Source: Streptomyces glaucescens (GTDB taxonomy: Bacteria; Actinomycetota; Actinomycetes; Streptomycetales; Streptomycetaceae). Taken from it: a stretch of DNA of 64,000 bases. Both the position numbers and the translations under genes were made by a program. Below are positions 17,065 to 25,798 of this stretch, piece by piece. The notes under the pieces were generated by a model that saw nothing but the letters and a program-made list of their open reading frames with translations, had not been told where the DNA came from and made no database searches. The DNA is taken from contig NZ_CP009438.1 in NCBI RefSeq assembly GCF_000761215.1, forward strand, positions 496,001-560,000, given 5' to 3'. Within the stretch, counting starts at the first letter, position 1. Each line of letters starts with the position of its first letter.

Positions 17065-17538
17065 TCAGCCGACCTCCATGCCGCCGGGCGACTGCGCGCG
17101 GCGGGCGAACGCGAGGACGGCGAGGAGGGTGGTCGGCTGCCGCGTGGACAGGTAGAGGTACGGCGCGACGCGGTCGGGGTCGTGGAGCTGGATCCGCAGG
17201 GCGGTGGGGACGTAGCCGCGCAGCAGCATCAGCGCGCGCACATCGGCGCGCCGGGTGCGCCACAGGAACGCCTCCTCGGCGTCCAGGATCTCGGCGAGCC
17301 CGAGGGAGCGGAGCGGCAGGCGCATCGGGCCCGCGAGCAGTTCGCCGCCGGTCACCACGATGCGCACGCCGCCGTAGGCGCGCAGCACCCCGGCCGCCGC
17401 CGCTCCTGTCGCCGCGCCGCCGCCCGCGGCGATCGCCGGGCCGAAGGGAAGCAGTACGGCCGCGGTCATCACGCCGAGCATGACGGCGAGCCAGAACCAG
17501 GCTCTCGGAACGCCGAGCCGTTCTTCGTACAGAGGCAT
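17065..17538 (-). CDS. DUF3093-family membrane protein
   Basis: 157 residues starting at ATG 17538, after a purine-rich AGGGTGGG; the open frame continues upstream but the conserved N-terminus begins here. The YEERLGVPRAWFW start, two membrane helices (residues about 15-60) and the WRTRRADVRALMLLRGYVP/YLYLSTRQP region are the pattern of DUF3093 proteins, common in actinobacteria and of unknown role. It converges on the upstream membrane-protein gene. Confidence 0.8.
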   Translation of the reverse strand: MPLYEERLGVPRAWFWLAVMLGVMTAAVLLPFGPAIAAGGGAATGAAAAGVLRAYGGVRIVVTGGELLAGPMRLPLRSLGLAEILDAEEAFLWRTRRADVRALMLLRGYVPTALRIQLHDPDRVAPYLYLSTRQPTTLLAVLAFARRAQSPGGMEVG

Positions 17539-17628
17539 GGGCCCACCCTGCCATCCCGCTCCGGCGCGCCGCGCACCGCCCATCGGTGGGGGTCCTTCAC
17601 GTCCCTGACGTGCCGTTCGCCGGCCGGA

Positions 17629-18048
17629 TCAGACGGAGGACGGCTCCGTGGCCGCCGTCACGCGGGAGCGGGGGACGCCCGCGGCCTGCCGCCGGTACTC
17701 GCCGGGCGGCATGCCGGCCAGTCGGGTGAAGCGGGTGTCGAAGATGCCCGGTGTCGGGCAGCCGACCGTGTGGCGGACCTCGCCGACACCGAGGGCGCCG
17801 CCCCGCAGCAAGACCGTGGCGCGCTCGATGCGGCGCGCCGTCAGGTACGCGTATGGCGACATGCCGTACGCGAGCCGGAACTGGCGGCCGAGCTGCCCGG
17901 CGGGCAGGTCCGCGTCCCGGGCGAGCGCCTCGACGTCGAGCGGCTTCGCGTACTCCCGGTCGATCCGGTCACGGATGCGGCGCAGTCGCGCGAGGTCGGT
18001 GAGACGCTGCGCGGCGGCGCGTGCGCGGCCCCACGAGGGGTGGCACAT
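17629..18048 (-). CDS. AraC-family transcriptional regulator (short, HTH only)
   Basis: 139 residues; ATG 18048 is preceded by AGGGAG. Nearly the whole protein is the double helix-turn-helix of AraC/XylS: RIRDRIDREYAKPLDVEALA, then LGRQFRLAYGMSPYAYLTARRIERA (read in parts) and VGEVRHTVGCPTPGIFDTRFTRLAGMPPGEYR. There is no sensor domain. It lies 69 nt downstream of a VOC-domain gene on the same strand, a frequent actinobacterial pair. Confidence 0.85.
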   Translation of the reverse strand: MCHPSWGRARAAAQRLTDLARLRRIRDRIDREYAKPLDVEALARDADLPAGQLGRQFRLAYGMSPYAYLTARRIERATVLLRGGALGVGEVRHTVGCPTPGIFDTRFTRLAGMPPGEYRRQAAGVPRSRVTAATEPSSV

Positions 18049-18117
18049 GGGGGACTCCCTGGCGGCGATGGCTGGTGGGTGGGCGGCGTGCTCGGCGCGG
18101 GCCGGGGCGCCGGCGGC

Positions 18118-18528
18118 TCAGCGGAGCTCCTGGATGCGGACCAGGTTGCCCGCCGGGTCACGGAACGCGCAGTCGCGGATGTCGTACGGCTGTTCGGTGG
18201 GTTCCTGGACGACCTCGACGTCATGGGCCTGCACCTTCTCGAACGTGCCGTCCAGGTCCCGGGTGGCCAGGAGGATCCAGCCGTAGGTGCCCTTGGCCAT
18301 CATCTCGGTGATGGTGCGGCGTTCCGCCTCGGTGATCCCGGGGTCGGCGGCCGGCGGCGCCAGCAGGATGGAGGTGCCGGGCTGGCCGGGAGGACCGACC
18401 GTGATCCAGCGCATCCTGCCCTGTCCGACATCGCTGCGGACCTCGAAGCCGAGCGCGTCGCGGTAGAAGGCCAGGGAGGCGTCCGGGTCGTCGTGCGGGA
18501 GGGCGGTCGTGTGGATGGTGATGTCCAT
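18118..18528 (-). CDS. VOC (glyoxalase/bleomycin-resistance-fold) protein
   Basis: 136 residues. The start was placed at ATG 18528 (MDITIHTTALPHDDP) because the fold begins there, although the frame is open further upstream. Typical features are ASLAFYRDALGFEVRSDV, a central ILLATRDLDGTFEKV strand-helix and the ending DCAFRDPAGNLVRIQE, with metal ligands expected among His/Glu. It is the first gene of the pair with the AraC regulator. No clear Shine-Dalgarno is visible. Substrate unknown. Confidence 0.82.
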   Translation of the reverse strand: MDITIHTTALPHDDPDASLAFYRDALGFEVRSDVGQGRMRWITVGPPGQPGTSILLAPPAADPGITEAERRTITEMMAKGTYGWILLATRDLDGTFEKVQAHDVEVVQEPTEQPYDIRDCAFRDPAGNLVRIQELR

Positions 18529-19121
18529 GAAGATCAGGCTAGGGGCGCGGCCCGGCCCGGCGCTTCTCCATTCCTGACCGAGTGCCGCCCCGCACGGCAG
18601 GGACCGCACATGGGGCGGATGAGCGGTGCGGCGAGCCGGCGCCGGGCGCGGACGGCATCGCGCCTTGCTGGTGGGCCGTGCCGCGAGGCATCCGCGCCTT
18701 CCTGGTGGACGGCGGTGGTCGCCCGCGCCGGACGATGGCGGTCACCCGCGCCGTGCGCCGACGGTCGCCCGCGCCGGACGGTGGGGTCGCCCGGGAGACG
18801 CCGGCCGCGGCCGCCGTACCCGCGCGTGGGCGCCCGGCGCGGTGCGTCAGGTCGCGGCCCGGGCCCAGCGCGGTCAGGCCGGACGGGCAAGGCCGCGGGC
18901 GGGAAGGGGCACCGCCGGGAGGACGCGCACGACGGCGAGACGACCGGCCCGGCGTCCGGCGGAGCCGGAGCCGTCCCGGCGGCGTGCGCCCGTCACGCGC
19001 CCCCTGTCCTGATCACACCGCACCCGGCCACGGCACCGAGGTGATCCGCCCGGACGGGGGTACCCGCTGTGCGCGCCCCCCGGGGCGGTACGCAACGACA
19101 TGAGCCCAAGGAGCAGGACGT
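18529..19121. other. Intergenic region between VOC gene and catalase, with short tandem repeat
   Basis: About 590 nt without a convincing gene. It contains three 23-nt tandem units (18717-18739, 18740-18762, 18763-18785), the first and third nearly identical (GGTCGCCCGCGCCGGACG core). GGGTAC at 19058-19063 could be a -10 of a SigB-type promoter for the catalase, but a matching -35 is not clear. The AGGAGCAGG ribosome site lies just before ATG 19122. Confidence 0.6.
18717..18785. repeat. 23-nt tandem repeat, 3 units
   Basis: Units start at 18717, 18740 and 18763 with the core GGTCGCCCGCGCCGG; the middle unit has GGTCACCCGCGCCGTGCG. A fourth, decayed unit may start at 18786. Confidence 0.7.
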
Positions 19122-21398
19122 ATGAGCGAGGCCAATCCCCTGAAGCGGGTCGCCCACAAGGTCGCCGACAGCTTGCAGGGCGACGGCGGCCCGGCGGAGG
19201 GGATCCCCGGCAAGCCGGGTGCCGAGTCGCCGCCGGTCGCCGAACCCACCGAGCCGAGGGAGCCGCTGCCGCCCAAGCCGGACCAGAGCGGCCCGGAGAC
19301 CGTGTCGCCGACCGGGCAGCCGACCGGCGCGGACCAGGCGGTGACGGCCCAGTCCGGGGCCTACCTGACGACGGCCCAGGGGACGCGGCTCCACGACACC
19401 GACCACTCGCTCAAGGCGGGGCCGCGCGGGCCGGTGCTGCTGCAGGACCACCACCTGCGCGAGAAGATCATGCACTTCGACCACGAGCGCATCCCGGAGC
19501 GGGTGGTGCACGCCCGGGGCGCGGCGGCGCACGGGGTCTTCCAGAGCTACGGCACGGCGGCCTCCGTGACCAAGGCGGCGTTCCTCGCCAAGGACGTGGA
19601 GACGCCGGTGTTCGTGCGCTTCTCCACGGTGCTGGGGTCGCGCGGTTCGGCGGACACCGTGCGCGACACCCGGGGCTTCGCGACCAAGTTCTACACCAGC
19701 GAGGGTGTCTTCGACCTGGTCGGCAACAACATTCCGGTCTTCTTCATCCAGGACGCGATCAAGTTCCCGGACGTCATCCACGCCGGCAAGCCGCACCCGG
19801 ACCGGGAGATCCCGCAGGCGCAGAGCGCGCACGACACCTTCTGGGACTTCGTCAGCCTGCACACCGAGGCCGCCCACCACACGCTGTGGAACATGTCCGA
19901 CCGGGGCATCCCGCGCTCGTACCGGATGATGGAGGGCTTCGGTGTCCACACCTTCCGGCTGGTGAACGCCGACGGCGGTACGACGCTGGTGAAGTTCCAC
20001 TGGAAGCCGAAGCTCGGGGTGCACTCCCAGGTGTGGGAAGAGGCGCAGATCACCAGCGGGGTGGACCCCGACTTCCACCGCCGGGACCTCGCCGACGCCA
20101 TCGAGGCGGGCGCGTACCCGCAGTGGGAGCTGGGCATCCAGACGTTCCCCGACACCCCGGAGCAGACGTTCGAGGGCATCGACCTGCTGGACCCCACGAA
20201 CATCGTCCCCGAGGAACTGGCGCCGGTGCAGCCGATCGGGCTGCTCACCCTGAACCGCAACCCGTCGAACTTCTTCGCGGAGACCGAGCAGGTCGCGTTC
20301 CATGTCGGCCATCTGGTCCCGGGCATCGACATCACCGACGACCCGCTGCTGGCGGGCCGCCTGTTCTCCTACCTCGACACCCAGATCACCCGGCTCGGCG
20401 GCCCCAACTTCCCGCAGCTGCCCATCAACCGGCCGCACGCTCCGGTCAACGACATGCAGCGCGACGGCATGCACCAGACGGCGGTCCACCGGGGTGTCGC
20501 CCCGTACCGGCCGAACTCGCTCGACGGGGGCTGCCCCTTCATGGCCGGCGCGGGCACCGGGGCGTTCGTCGAGACGCCCGTGCGCGTCCCCGAGTCGACG
20601 AAGGTGCGCGAGGCACCGGAGTCCTTCGCGGACCACTTCAGCCAGCCGCGCCGGTTCTGGCTGAGCATGACGCCGGTGGAACGCGAGCACATCATCGGCG
20701 CGTACGTCTTCGAACTCGGCAAGTGCTACGAACAGTCCGTCAAGGAACGGCAGTTGCAGGTGCTCGCCAACATCGACCCCGAGCTGTGCGAGCAGGTCGC
20801 CCAGGGACTGGGGCTGCCCGCCCCGGCGCCGACCGTGCCGCTCGCCGACGTCGCGCCGAGCCCGGCGCTGTCCCAGGTGGGCGGGACCTGGCCGGTCGAC
20901 GGGCGGATCGTCGGCATCGTCACCGGCGCGGACGGCGACCTGGAGAGCGTCCGTGCGGTGCGCGAGGCCGTGCTGAACGCGGGCATGGTGCCGCTGGTCG
21001 TCGCGCCGAAGGGCGGCACGCTCGGTTCCGGCGACGGCGGGGTGACCGTGCAGCGCACGTACGTCACGGCGCGGTCGGTCGAGTTCGACGCCATCCTGCT
21101 GGCCGGCATCCCCGGTGTGGGCAGCGACGCCTACACCGCCCGGGACGCCAAGTCCACGCCGTCCTCCGTGGAGCCGACCACCTGCGACCCGCGGGTGCGG
21201 CTGCTGCTGACGGAGGCGTTCCGGCACGGCAAGGCCATCGGCGCCTGGGCGGGCGGCGAGGTCGCCCTGGAGGCGGCGGGCGTACCCGTGGACGCCCCCG
21301 GCGTGGTCCTCACCGACTCCCCCACCGCCACGCTGGACGAGATCGTCCGCCTGCTGGGGAAGCACCGCGTGTGGGAGCGGTTCGCGACGCCGGTGTGA
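19122..21398 (+). CDS. katE: Large-subunit (HPII-type) catalase with C-terminal GATase1-like domain
   Basis: 758 residues, ATG 19122 after AGGAGCAGG. The N-terminal 75 residues form a Pro/Gly-rich extension. The core has RIPERVVHARGAAAHG with catalytic His130, the NADPH/heme region GNNIPVFFIQDAIKFPD and the proximal heme Tyr in RLFSYLDTQITRL (near 416). Residues about 600-758 form a flavodoxin/DJ-1-like domain (DGRIVGIVTGADGDLESV), the mark of clade 2 catalases. The enzyme dismutates hydrogen peroxide. S. coelicolor CatB, a related large catalase, is under SigB-dependent osmotic control; this one may be similar. The PAS/GAF phosphatase downstream is a plausible regulator of stress sigma factors. 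Confidence 0.93.
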   Translation: MSEANPLKRVAHKVADSLQGDGGPAEGIPGKPGAESPPVAEPTEPREPLPPKPDQSGPETVSPTGQPTGADQAVTAQSGAYLTTAQGTRLHDTDHSLKAGPRGPVLLQDHHLREKIMHFDHERIPERVVHARGAAAHGVFQSYGTAASVTKAAFLAKDVETPVFVRFSTVLGSRGSADTVRDTRGFATKFYTSEGVFDLVGNNIPVFFIQDAIKFPDVIHAGKPHPDREIPQAQSAHDTFWDFVSLHTEAAHHTLWNMSDRGIPRSYRMMEGFGVHTFRLVNADGGTTLVKFHWKPKLGVHSQVWEEAQITSGVDPDFHRRDLADAIEAGAYPQWELGIQTFPDTPEQTFEGIDLLDPTNIVPEELAPVQPIGLLTLNRNPSNFFAETEQVAFHVGHLVPGIDITDDPLLAGRLFSYLDTQITRLGGPNFPQLPINRPHAPVNDMQRDGMHQTAVHRGVAPYRPNSLDGGCPFMAGAGTGAFVETPVRVPESTKVREAPESFADHFSQPRRFWLSMTPVEREHIIGAYVFELGKCYEQSVKERQLQVLANIDPELCEQVAQGLGLPAPAPTVPLADVAPSPALSQVGGTWPVDGRIVGIVTGADGDLESVRAVREAVLNAGMVPLVVAPKGGTLGSGDGGVTVQRTYVTARSVEFDAILLAGIPGVGSDAYTARDAKSTPSSVEPTTCDPRVRLLLTEAFRHGKAIGAWAGGEVALEAAGVPVDAPGVVLTDSPTATLDEIVRLLGKHRVWERFATPV

Positions 21399-21439
21399 CC
21401 GTGCTGAGCTCGCACGTGCCGTCCGGCAGGTGAGAGGCG

Positions 21440-21476
21440 CGGCGCGGTGTCCGGTGGGCTGCCGGGCACCGCGCCG
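21440..21476 (+). terminator. Catalase terminator hairpin
   Basis: CGGCGCGGTG (21440-21449) pairs perfectly with CACCGCGCCG (21467-21476) around a loop that can form a small inner CCGG stem. It starts 42 nt after the catalase stop. Confidence 0.65.
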
Positions 21477-21673
21477 TCGCGTGCCCGCAGGGACGGCGCG
21501 GCCCGCTGCCGGGCCCGGCAGCGGACGGCTCCCCGTCGCCGGGCGCGGGTCCCGGGCGGGGTCGGAAAGCCGGCGGGGAGGGACCGGGCCACGGCCCGCC
21601 GCTGCCGCTGCCCGTGCGCGCAGTGCGGGACGCACTCGCGGTCGCCGGTGCGGGATGTCGCCCCCCGGACGGG

Positions 21674-21718
21674 CAGGAACCGGACGCGCAGGAACCGGAC
21701 GCGCGGGAACCGGACGCG
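21674..21718. repeat. 15-nt tandem repeat, 3 units
   Basis: CAGGAACCGGACGCG at 21674-21688 and 21689-21703, and CGGGAACCGGACGCG at 21704-21718, followed by a partial unit. The unit is a multiple of three and encodes RNRTR-type peptides, but it lies upstream of the likely start at 21966. Confidence 0.85.
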
Positions 21719-21965
21719 CAGGGCCCGGCCCCGCACGGCCCCGCCCCGCGCCCGCGGGCCCGGTTCCGCGAGGGCCGGGTCCCGTGAGGGCCGGGCTGTG
21801 TGCGTCGCCGCAGGTCAGCGCGGCGGCCGACGATGGTGTTCCCGTCGTGACTGGGCAAGGCGCCGGGCCGGAGGGAGCATGGAAGGGCCGACGGCCCGCG
21901 ACGGCGCGGCTGCCGGCGGAGGCCGGTCCGGTGCTGCCCCGCCGGCCGGCGGAGGAGGCTCAGGG

Positions 21966-24032
21966 ATGACAGCCGAATCGTTCCCGTCCGACGGTGACCT
22001 CTTCAGCCCCGGCCCGCGGGGGCGGACCAGTCTCCTGGACGTGCTCAGCGTGGCCGCGCTGGTCCTCGACACGGACGGGCGCATCGTGTTCTGGACCCCG
22101 CAGGCCGAGGACCTCTTCGGCTACTCCGCGGAGGAGGCCCTCGGAACGCCCGCGGCACGGCTGATCATCCACCCCGAGCACCTGCAGGCGGTCGTCAAGC
22201 TGTTCACGGAGGTCCTGGAGACGGGCCGCAGCTGGGCCGGCGCCTTCCCCGTGCGGCACAAGGACGGCAGCACCCGCCTGATGGAGTTCCGCAACATGCG
22301 GCTGCTCGACGACCTCGGCGACGTCTACGCCCTGGGGCTCGCCGCGGACCACACGCTGCTGCAGCGCGTCGAGACCGACCTGGCGCTGTGCGAGCGGCTG
22401 ATCAACCAGTCCCCGATCGGTCTCGCCCTCCTCGACCCGGACCTGCGCTACCTGCTGGTCAACCCGGCTCTGGAGCGGATCGACGGCATCCCGGCCGAGG
22501 ACCACATCGGCCGCCACCTGAGGGAGACCCTGCCGTTCCCGGACGTCGACACGGTGGAGTCCGCGCTGCGCCAGGTCCTCACCACGGGCACACCGCTGCT
22601 CGACCAGTACCACGTGGGCCGGCCCCGGTCCGACCCCGAGCGCGAGCGGGCCTGGTCGCTGTCGTTCTACCGTCTGGAGGACCCCGGCGGGCGGGTGCTG
22701 GGCGCGGCCACCTCGGTCGTCGACGTCACGGAACGGCACCGGGCCGCGGCCGAGGCCGACCGGGCCCGGCGCCGCCTCGCGCTGATCGCCGACGCCTCCA
22801 CCCGGGTCGGCACCTCACTGGAGGTGGAGCGGACGGCCAATGAGCTGGCCGAGATCGCCAGCCCCGAGCTGGCCGACGTGGTCGCCGTGGACGTCCTCGA
22901 CTCCGCCCTGGCCTGCCGCCGCATGCGCACCCCGGACAACGGCCCGGAGCTGTTCCGCGCCCTCGCCCTCAAGGCGGCCCACCCCACGGTGGCCCTGCAC
23001 GCCGCCGATCCGCCCGGCGACCTCGCCTCGTACGAGGGCGACCGGCTGGTCACCCTCTGCGTGCACACCGGCCGGCCGATCCTGGTGCGGCACGTCGGCG
23101 AACAGGACCTGCCGCGCATCGCCCGCGACGCGGACGCGTCCGCGCTGCTGGCGCGCGCGGGAGTCCACTCCTACCTGGCGGTGCCGCTGATCGCCCACGG
23201 CGAGGTGCTGGGCGCCCTCGACCTCAAGCGCACCCGCAACCCGGCCCCCTTCGACGAGGACGACGTCGTCCTGGCCGGCGAGCTGGCCAGCCGGGCGGCG
23301 GTGGCCATCGACAACGCCCGCTGGTTCCAGAGCGTGCGCAACACCGCGCTGACCCTCCAGCGCAGTCTGCTGCCCGACCATCCGCCGCACCACACCGGTC
23401 TGGACCTAGCCTCCCGCTACCAGCCGGCGCAGGCCACCAGCGAGGTCGGCGGCGACTGGTACGACGTCATACCGCTGAACGGCGACAAGACCGCGCTGGT
23501 CGTCGGTGACGTCATGGGCAACGGCATCGACGCCGCCGCCACGATGGGCCGGCTGCGCACCGCGACGTGCGCGTACGCGGACCTGGACCTGGACCCGGGC
23601 GAGGTGCTCCAGCACCTGGACAAGATCACCTGCGATCTGGAGCACTACATCGTCACGTGCCTGTACGCCGTGTTCGACCCCCACACGCGGCGGTGCCGCA
23701 TGGCCAACGCGGGCCACCTGCCGCCCGCGCTGGCCCGGCCCGGCCGAGCCCCCTCCCTCCTCGAACTGCCCACGGGAGCCCCGCTCGGCGTCGGCGGCGT
23801 CACGTTCGAGACCACCACGGCCGAGCTGGGCCCCGGGGACCTGCTCGTGCTCTACACCGACGGCCTCGTCGAGACCCGGCAGCACGCCATCGACGACCGC
23901 CTGAACACGCTCCTGACGTTCCTCGACGAGCCCGAGCGGCCCCTGGAGGAGACCTGCGACCTGCTGCTGTACGGCCTGCGCCACCCCGACGACCACGACG
24001 ACGTGGCCCTGCTCGTCGCGCGGGCGCTGTAG
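21966..24032 (+). CDS. PAS-PAS-GAF-PP2C (SpoIIE/RsbU-type) serine phosphatase
   Basis: 688 residues from ATG 21966, with GCGGAGGAGG 9-15 nt upstream. PAS domain 1 is at about residues 15-130 (VLDTDGRIVFWTPQAEDLFGYS), PAS 2 at about 140-260 and GAF at about 270-445 (ALLARAGVHSYLAVPLIAHGEVLG, in parts). The SpoIIE phosphatase at about 460-688 has LQRSLLPDHPP, EVGGDWYDV, VVGDVMGNG and LVLYTDGLVETR, carrying the metal-binding Asp residues. Such proteins dephosphorylate anti-anti-sigma factors in response to redox, light or energy signals. No kinase or antagonist gene is adjacent, so its partner is elsewhere. Confidence 0.9.
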   Translation: MTAESFPSDGDLFSPGPRGRTSLLDVLSVAALVLDTDGRIVFWTPQAEDLFGYSAEEALGTPAARLIIHPEHLQAVVKLFTEVLETGRSWAGAFPVRHKDGSTRLMEFRNMRLLDDLGDVYALGLAADHTLLQRVETDLALCERLINQSPIGLALLDPDLRYLLVNPALERIDGIPAEDHIGRHLRETLPFPDVDTVESALRQVLTTGTPLLDQYHVGRPRSDPERERAWSLSFYRLEDPGGRVLGAATSVVDVTERHRAAAEADRARRRLALIADASTRVGTSLEVERTANELAEIASPELADVVAVDVLDSALACRRMRTPDNGPELFRALALKAAHPTVALHAADPPGDLASYEGDRLVTLCVHTGRPILVRHVGEQDLPRIARDADASALLARAGVHSYLAVPLIAHGEVLGALDLKRTRNPAPFDEDDVVLAGELASRAAVAIDNARWFQSVRNTALTLQRSLLPDHPPHHTGLDLASRYQPAQATSEVGGDWYDVIPLNGDKTALVVGDVMGNGIDAAATMGRLRTATCAYADLDLDPGEVLQHLDKITCDLEHYIVTCLYAVFDPHTRRCRMANAGHLPPALARPGRAPSLLELPTGAPLGVGGVTFETTTAELGPGDLLVLYTDGLVETRQHAIDDRLNTLLTFLDEPERPLEETCDLLLYGLRHPDDHDDVALLVARAL

Positions 24033-24057
24033 CGGTTCGCCGGAACGGGGGCCGCGG

Positions 24058-24858
24058 TCAGCGCAGGGCGAAGAAGTGCAGCGGCGAGTTCGGCCGGAAG
24101 CCGATGCGCGGGTAGACGGGTGCTCCGGCGGCCGTCGCGTGCAGGGTGGCGCGGGTCAGCCCGGTGGCCCGGGCGCCCTCGTGGAGGGCCTTGCGCGTCA
24201 CCGCCTCGCCGTAGCCCCGGCGTTCCCACCGGGGATCCGTGGCGACGAGCGCGACGAAGAGCCGGCCCTCCGCCTCGACGGTGGCCGCGCAGGTCACCGG
24301 TTCGTCGCCGCGCACCCCCAGATAGGCGTACACGTCGTTCTTCCACAGCGTCGAGCCGACGAGGCCGTCCCGCCCGTGTTCCAGGGGAAAGCCGTAGGCA
24401 CGCGAGTTGAGGTCCGCGTAGGCGCGCAACTGCTCGTCGGTGCGCACCCGGACGAAGGTGAGGTCCGGGTGGGCCGGTTCGGGGAGCGGGAGCATGTCCC
24501 CGGCCATGCCGGTGCCGGGGAAGGCGTAGGCGAGGCCCGCGCGTTCGGCCGCCGCCGTCAGTCCGGCGCGGGCCTCACCGTCGAGGAGGTCCTCGAAGAC
24601 CCACAGGAAGCCCGGCCGGCGCTTCGCCCGCATGATGTCCGCGGCCTGCGCCAGCCGCCGTTCCGCGAGCGCCGGGTCCGCCCCCACGTCGGTCAGCGTG
24701 ACGCAGTTCCAGAACGCGAAGCGGCTGTCGGCCCAGCGGACGGCGATGCCGGGGAGGTCCCGCACGTCCGCGCCGGCGTCCCGGTCGAGCACCATGGCCC
24801 GCCACACCGTGGCCAGTTGCCGCATCGATTCGATCGAGTCCGCGAGATCGGTCACCAT
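24058..24858 (-). CDS. GNAT-family N-acetyltransferase
   Basis: 266 residues. ATG 24858 (MVTDLADSIESM) was chosen because AGGGGAG lies just upstream; the frame is open to 25071 but the extra N-terminus is Arg/Ser rich and overlaps the divergent gene. The C-terminal half has the acetyl-CoA motif region VALVATDPRWERRGYGEAVTRKAL and the closing strand PVYPRIGFRPNSPLHFF. The N-terminal half (WADSRFAFWNCVTLTDV) is a second, degenerate GNAT-like unit. Convergent with the phosphatase. Acceptor unknown. Confidence 0.8.
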   Translation of the reverse strand: MVTDLADSIESMRQLATVWRAMVLDRDAGADVRDLPGIAVRWADSRFAFWNCVTLTDVGADPALAERRLAQAADIMRAKRRPGFLWVFEDLLDGEARAGLTAAAERAGLAYAFPGTGMAGDMLPLPEPAHPDLTFVRVRTDEQLRAYADLNSRAYGFPLEHGRDGLVGSTLWKNDVYAYLGVRGDEPVTCAATVEAEGRLFVALVATDPRWERRGYGEAVTRKALHEGARATGLTRATLHATAAGAPVYPRIGFRPNSPLHFFALR

Positions 24859-25006
24859 GACTCCCCTGAGCGTCGCTTCCCGGAATGCCCCCGTCGCCGC
24901 CCCAACGATCCGCACCGCCCGGAAGTTCGCCCGCGCCCGCACCGCACCCGTGCGCCTCAGCGGCCGGCGCACACGCGGCTGCGCGGATGCGGTACGTTGC
25001 GACGCC

Positions 25007-25606
25007 ATGCGGATCACGAGGTACACCCACGCGTGTGTGCGGCTCGAACAGGACGGCCGGGTACTGGTCATCGACCCCGGGACGTGGAGCGAGCCGCAGG
25101 CCCTGGACGGCGCCGACGCCGTGCTGGTGACCCATGAGCACGCCGATCACGTCGACGCCCTGCGGCTCGCCGGGCTCGGCGTGCCGGTCCACGCCCCCGT
25201 CGGGGCGGACATACCGCGGCTCGAGGAGGTCGTCCGCGTCTCGTCCGGGACGGAGTTCGAGGCCGCCGGGTTCCGGATCCGGGCGGTGGGCGGCCGGCAC
25301 GCGCTCGTCCACGGCGACCTGCCGGACTGCGCCAACCTCGGCTACCTCGTGGACGACGCCGTCTACCACCCCGGGGATTCCCTGCACGTCCCCGAACAGC
25401 CGGTCGAGACGCTGCTGGTCCCGGTGCACGGGTCGTGGGTGAAGACGGCGGAAGTGATCGGATTCGTCGAGGCGGTCGCACCGCGAAGGGCGTTCGCGAT
25501 CCACGACGCGCAGCTCAACGAGCGCGGCCTCGCGAGCGTCAACGGCTGGCTCGCGCAGGAGACCGACAGCGGCTACCGCTATCTGGCCCCCGGCGAGACG
25601 CTCTGA
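25007..25606 (+). CDS. Metallo-beta-lactamase-fold metal-dependent hydrolase
   Basis: 199 residues from ATG 25007 (MRITRYTHACVRL). The H-x-H-x-D-H motif THEHADHVD covers H43, H45, D47 and H48; later metal ligands are expected in VGGRHALVHGD, VYHPGDSLH and AIHDAQLN. It resembles UlaG/YtnP-like small MBL proteins (N-terminal THAC start). The substrate is not evident. It lies divergent to the GNAT gene with about 148 nt between the chosen starts. Confidence 0.85.
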   Translation: MRITRYTHACVRLEQDGRVLVIDPGTWSEPQALDGADAVLVTHEHADHVDALRLAGLGVPVHAPVGADIPRLEEVVRVSSGTEFEAAGFRIRAVGGRHALVHGDLPDCANLGYLVDDAVYHPGDSLHVPEQPVETLLVPVHGSWVKTAEVIGFVEAVAPRRAFAIHDAQLNERGLASVNGWLAQETDSGYRYLAPGETL

Positions 25607-25632
25607 CCACCGGCGTCCGCGCGGGCCCGGGC

Positions 25633-25677
25633 CGCTCCGGGGCCCCGCCCGCTCCCCGGGGCGGCCCGCCCGGAGCG
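25633..25677 (+). terminator. Terminator after the MBL-fold gene
   Basis: Outer 9-bp stem CGCTCCGGG (25633-25641)/CCCGGAGCG (25669-25677) with a nested 6-bp stem GCCCCG (25642-25647)/CGGGGC (25657-25662). It starts 27 nt after the stop and is followed by AAAGG. Confidence 0.7.
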
Positions 25678-25798
25678 AAAGGCCGGTGTCCCGGTGCCCG
25701 ACGGCGACCGCCGCGCCCGGGGCAGTCGGCCCGGCCGGATCGTCACGGCGCGCGGGTGCGCGGCGCTGCGCTGCTTCGGGGGCCGAACGGGCCGGCGG

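Larger units (their letters stand above)
21399..21965. other. Intergenic region after catalase: terminator and 15-nt repeat
   Basis: No convincing gene. The region holds the catalase terminator (21440-21476), a 15-nt tandem repeat (21674-21718) and the leader of the phosphatase gene. The phosphatase frame is open back to 21447, but that stretch translates into Arg/Asn repeats and is not considered coding. Confidence 0.6.

Noticed and set aside
19058..19063. GGGTAC as a proven SigB -10 element for katE
   Set aside because: The hexamer fits, but a GNNT -35 at 14-16 nt is not present, so it was only mentioned and not called.
21447..21965. N-terminal extension of the PAS/GAF phosphatase through the 15-nt repeat
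   Set aside because: Translation gives Arg/Asn/Thr repeats unlike the protein, and ATG 21966 has a strong GGAGGAGG site.
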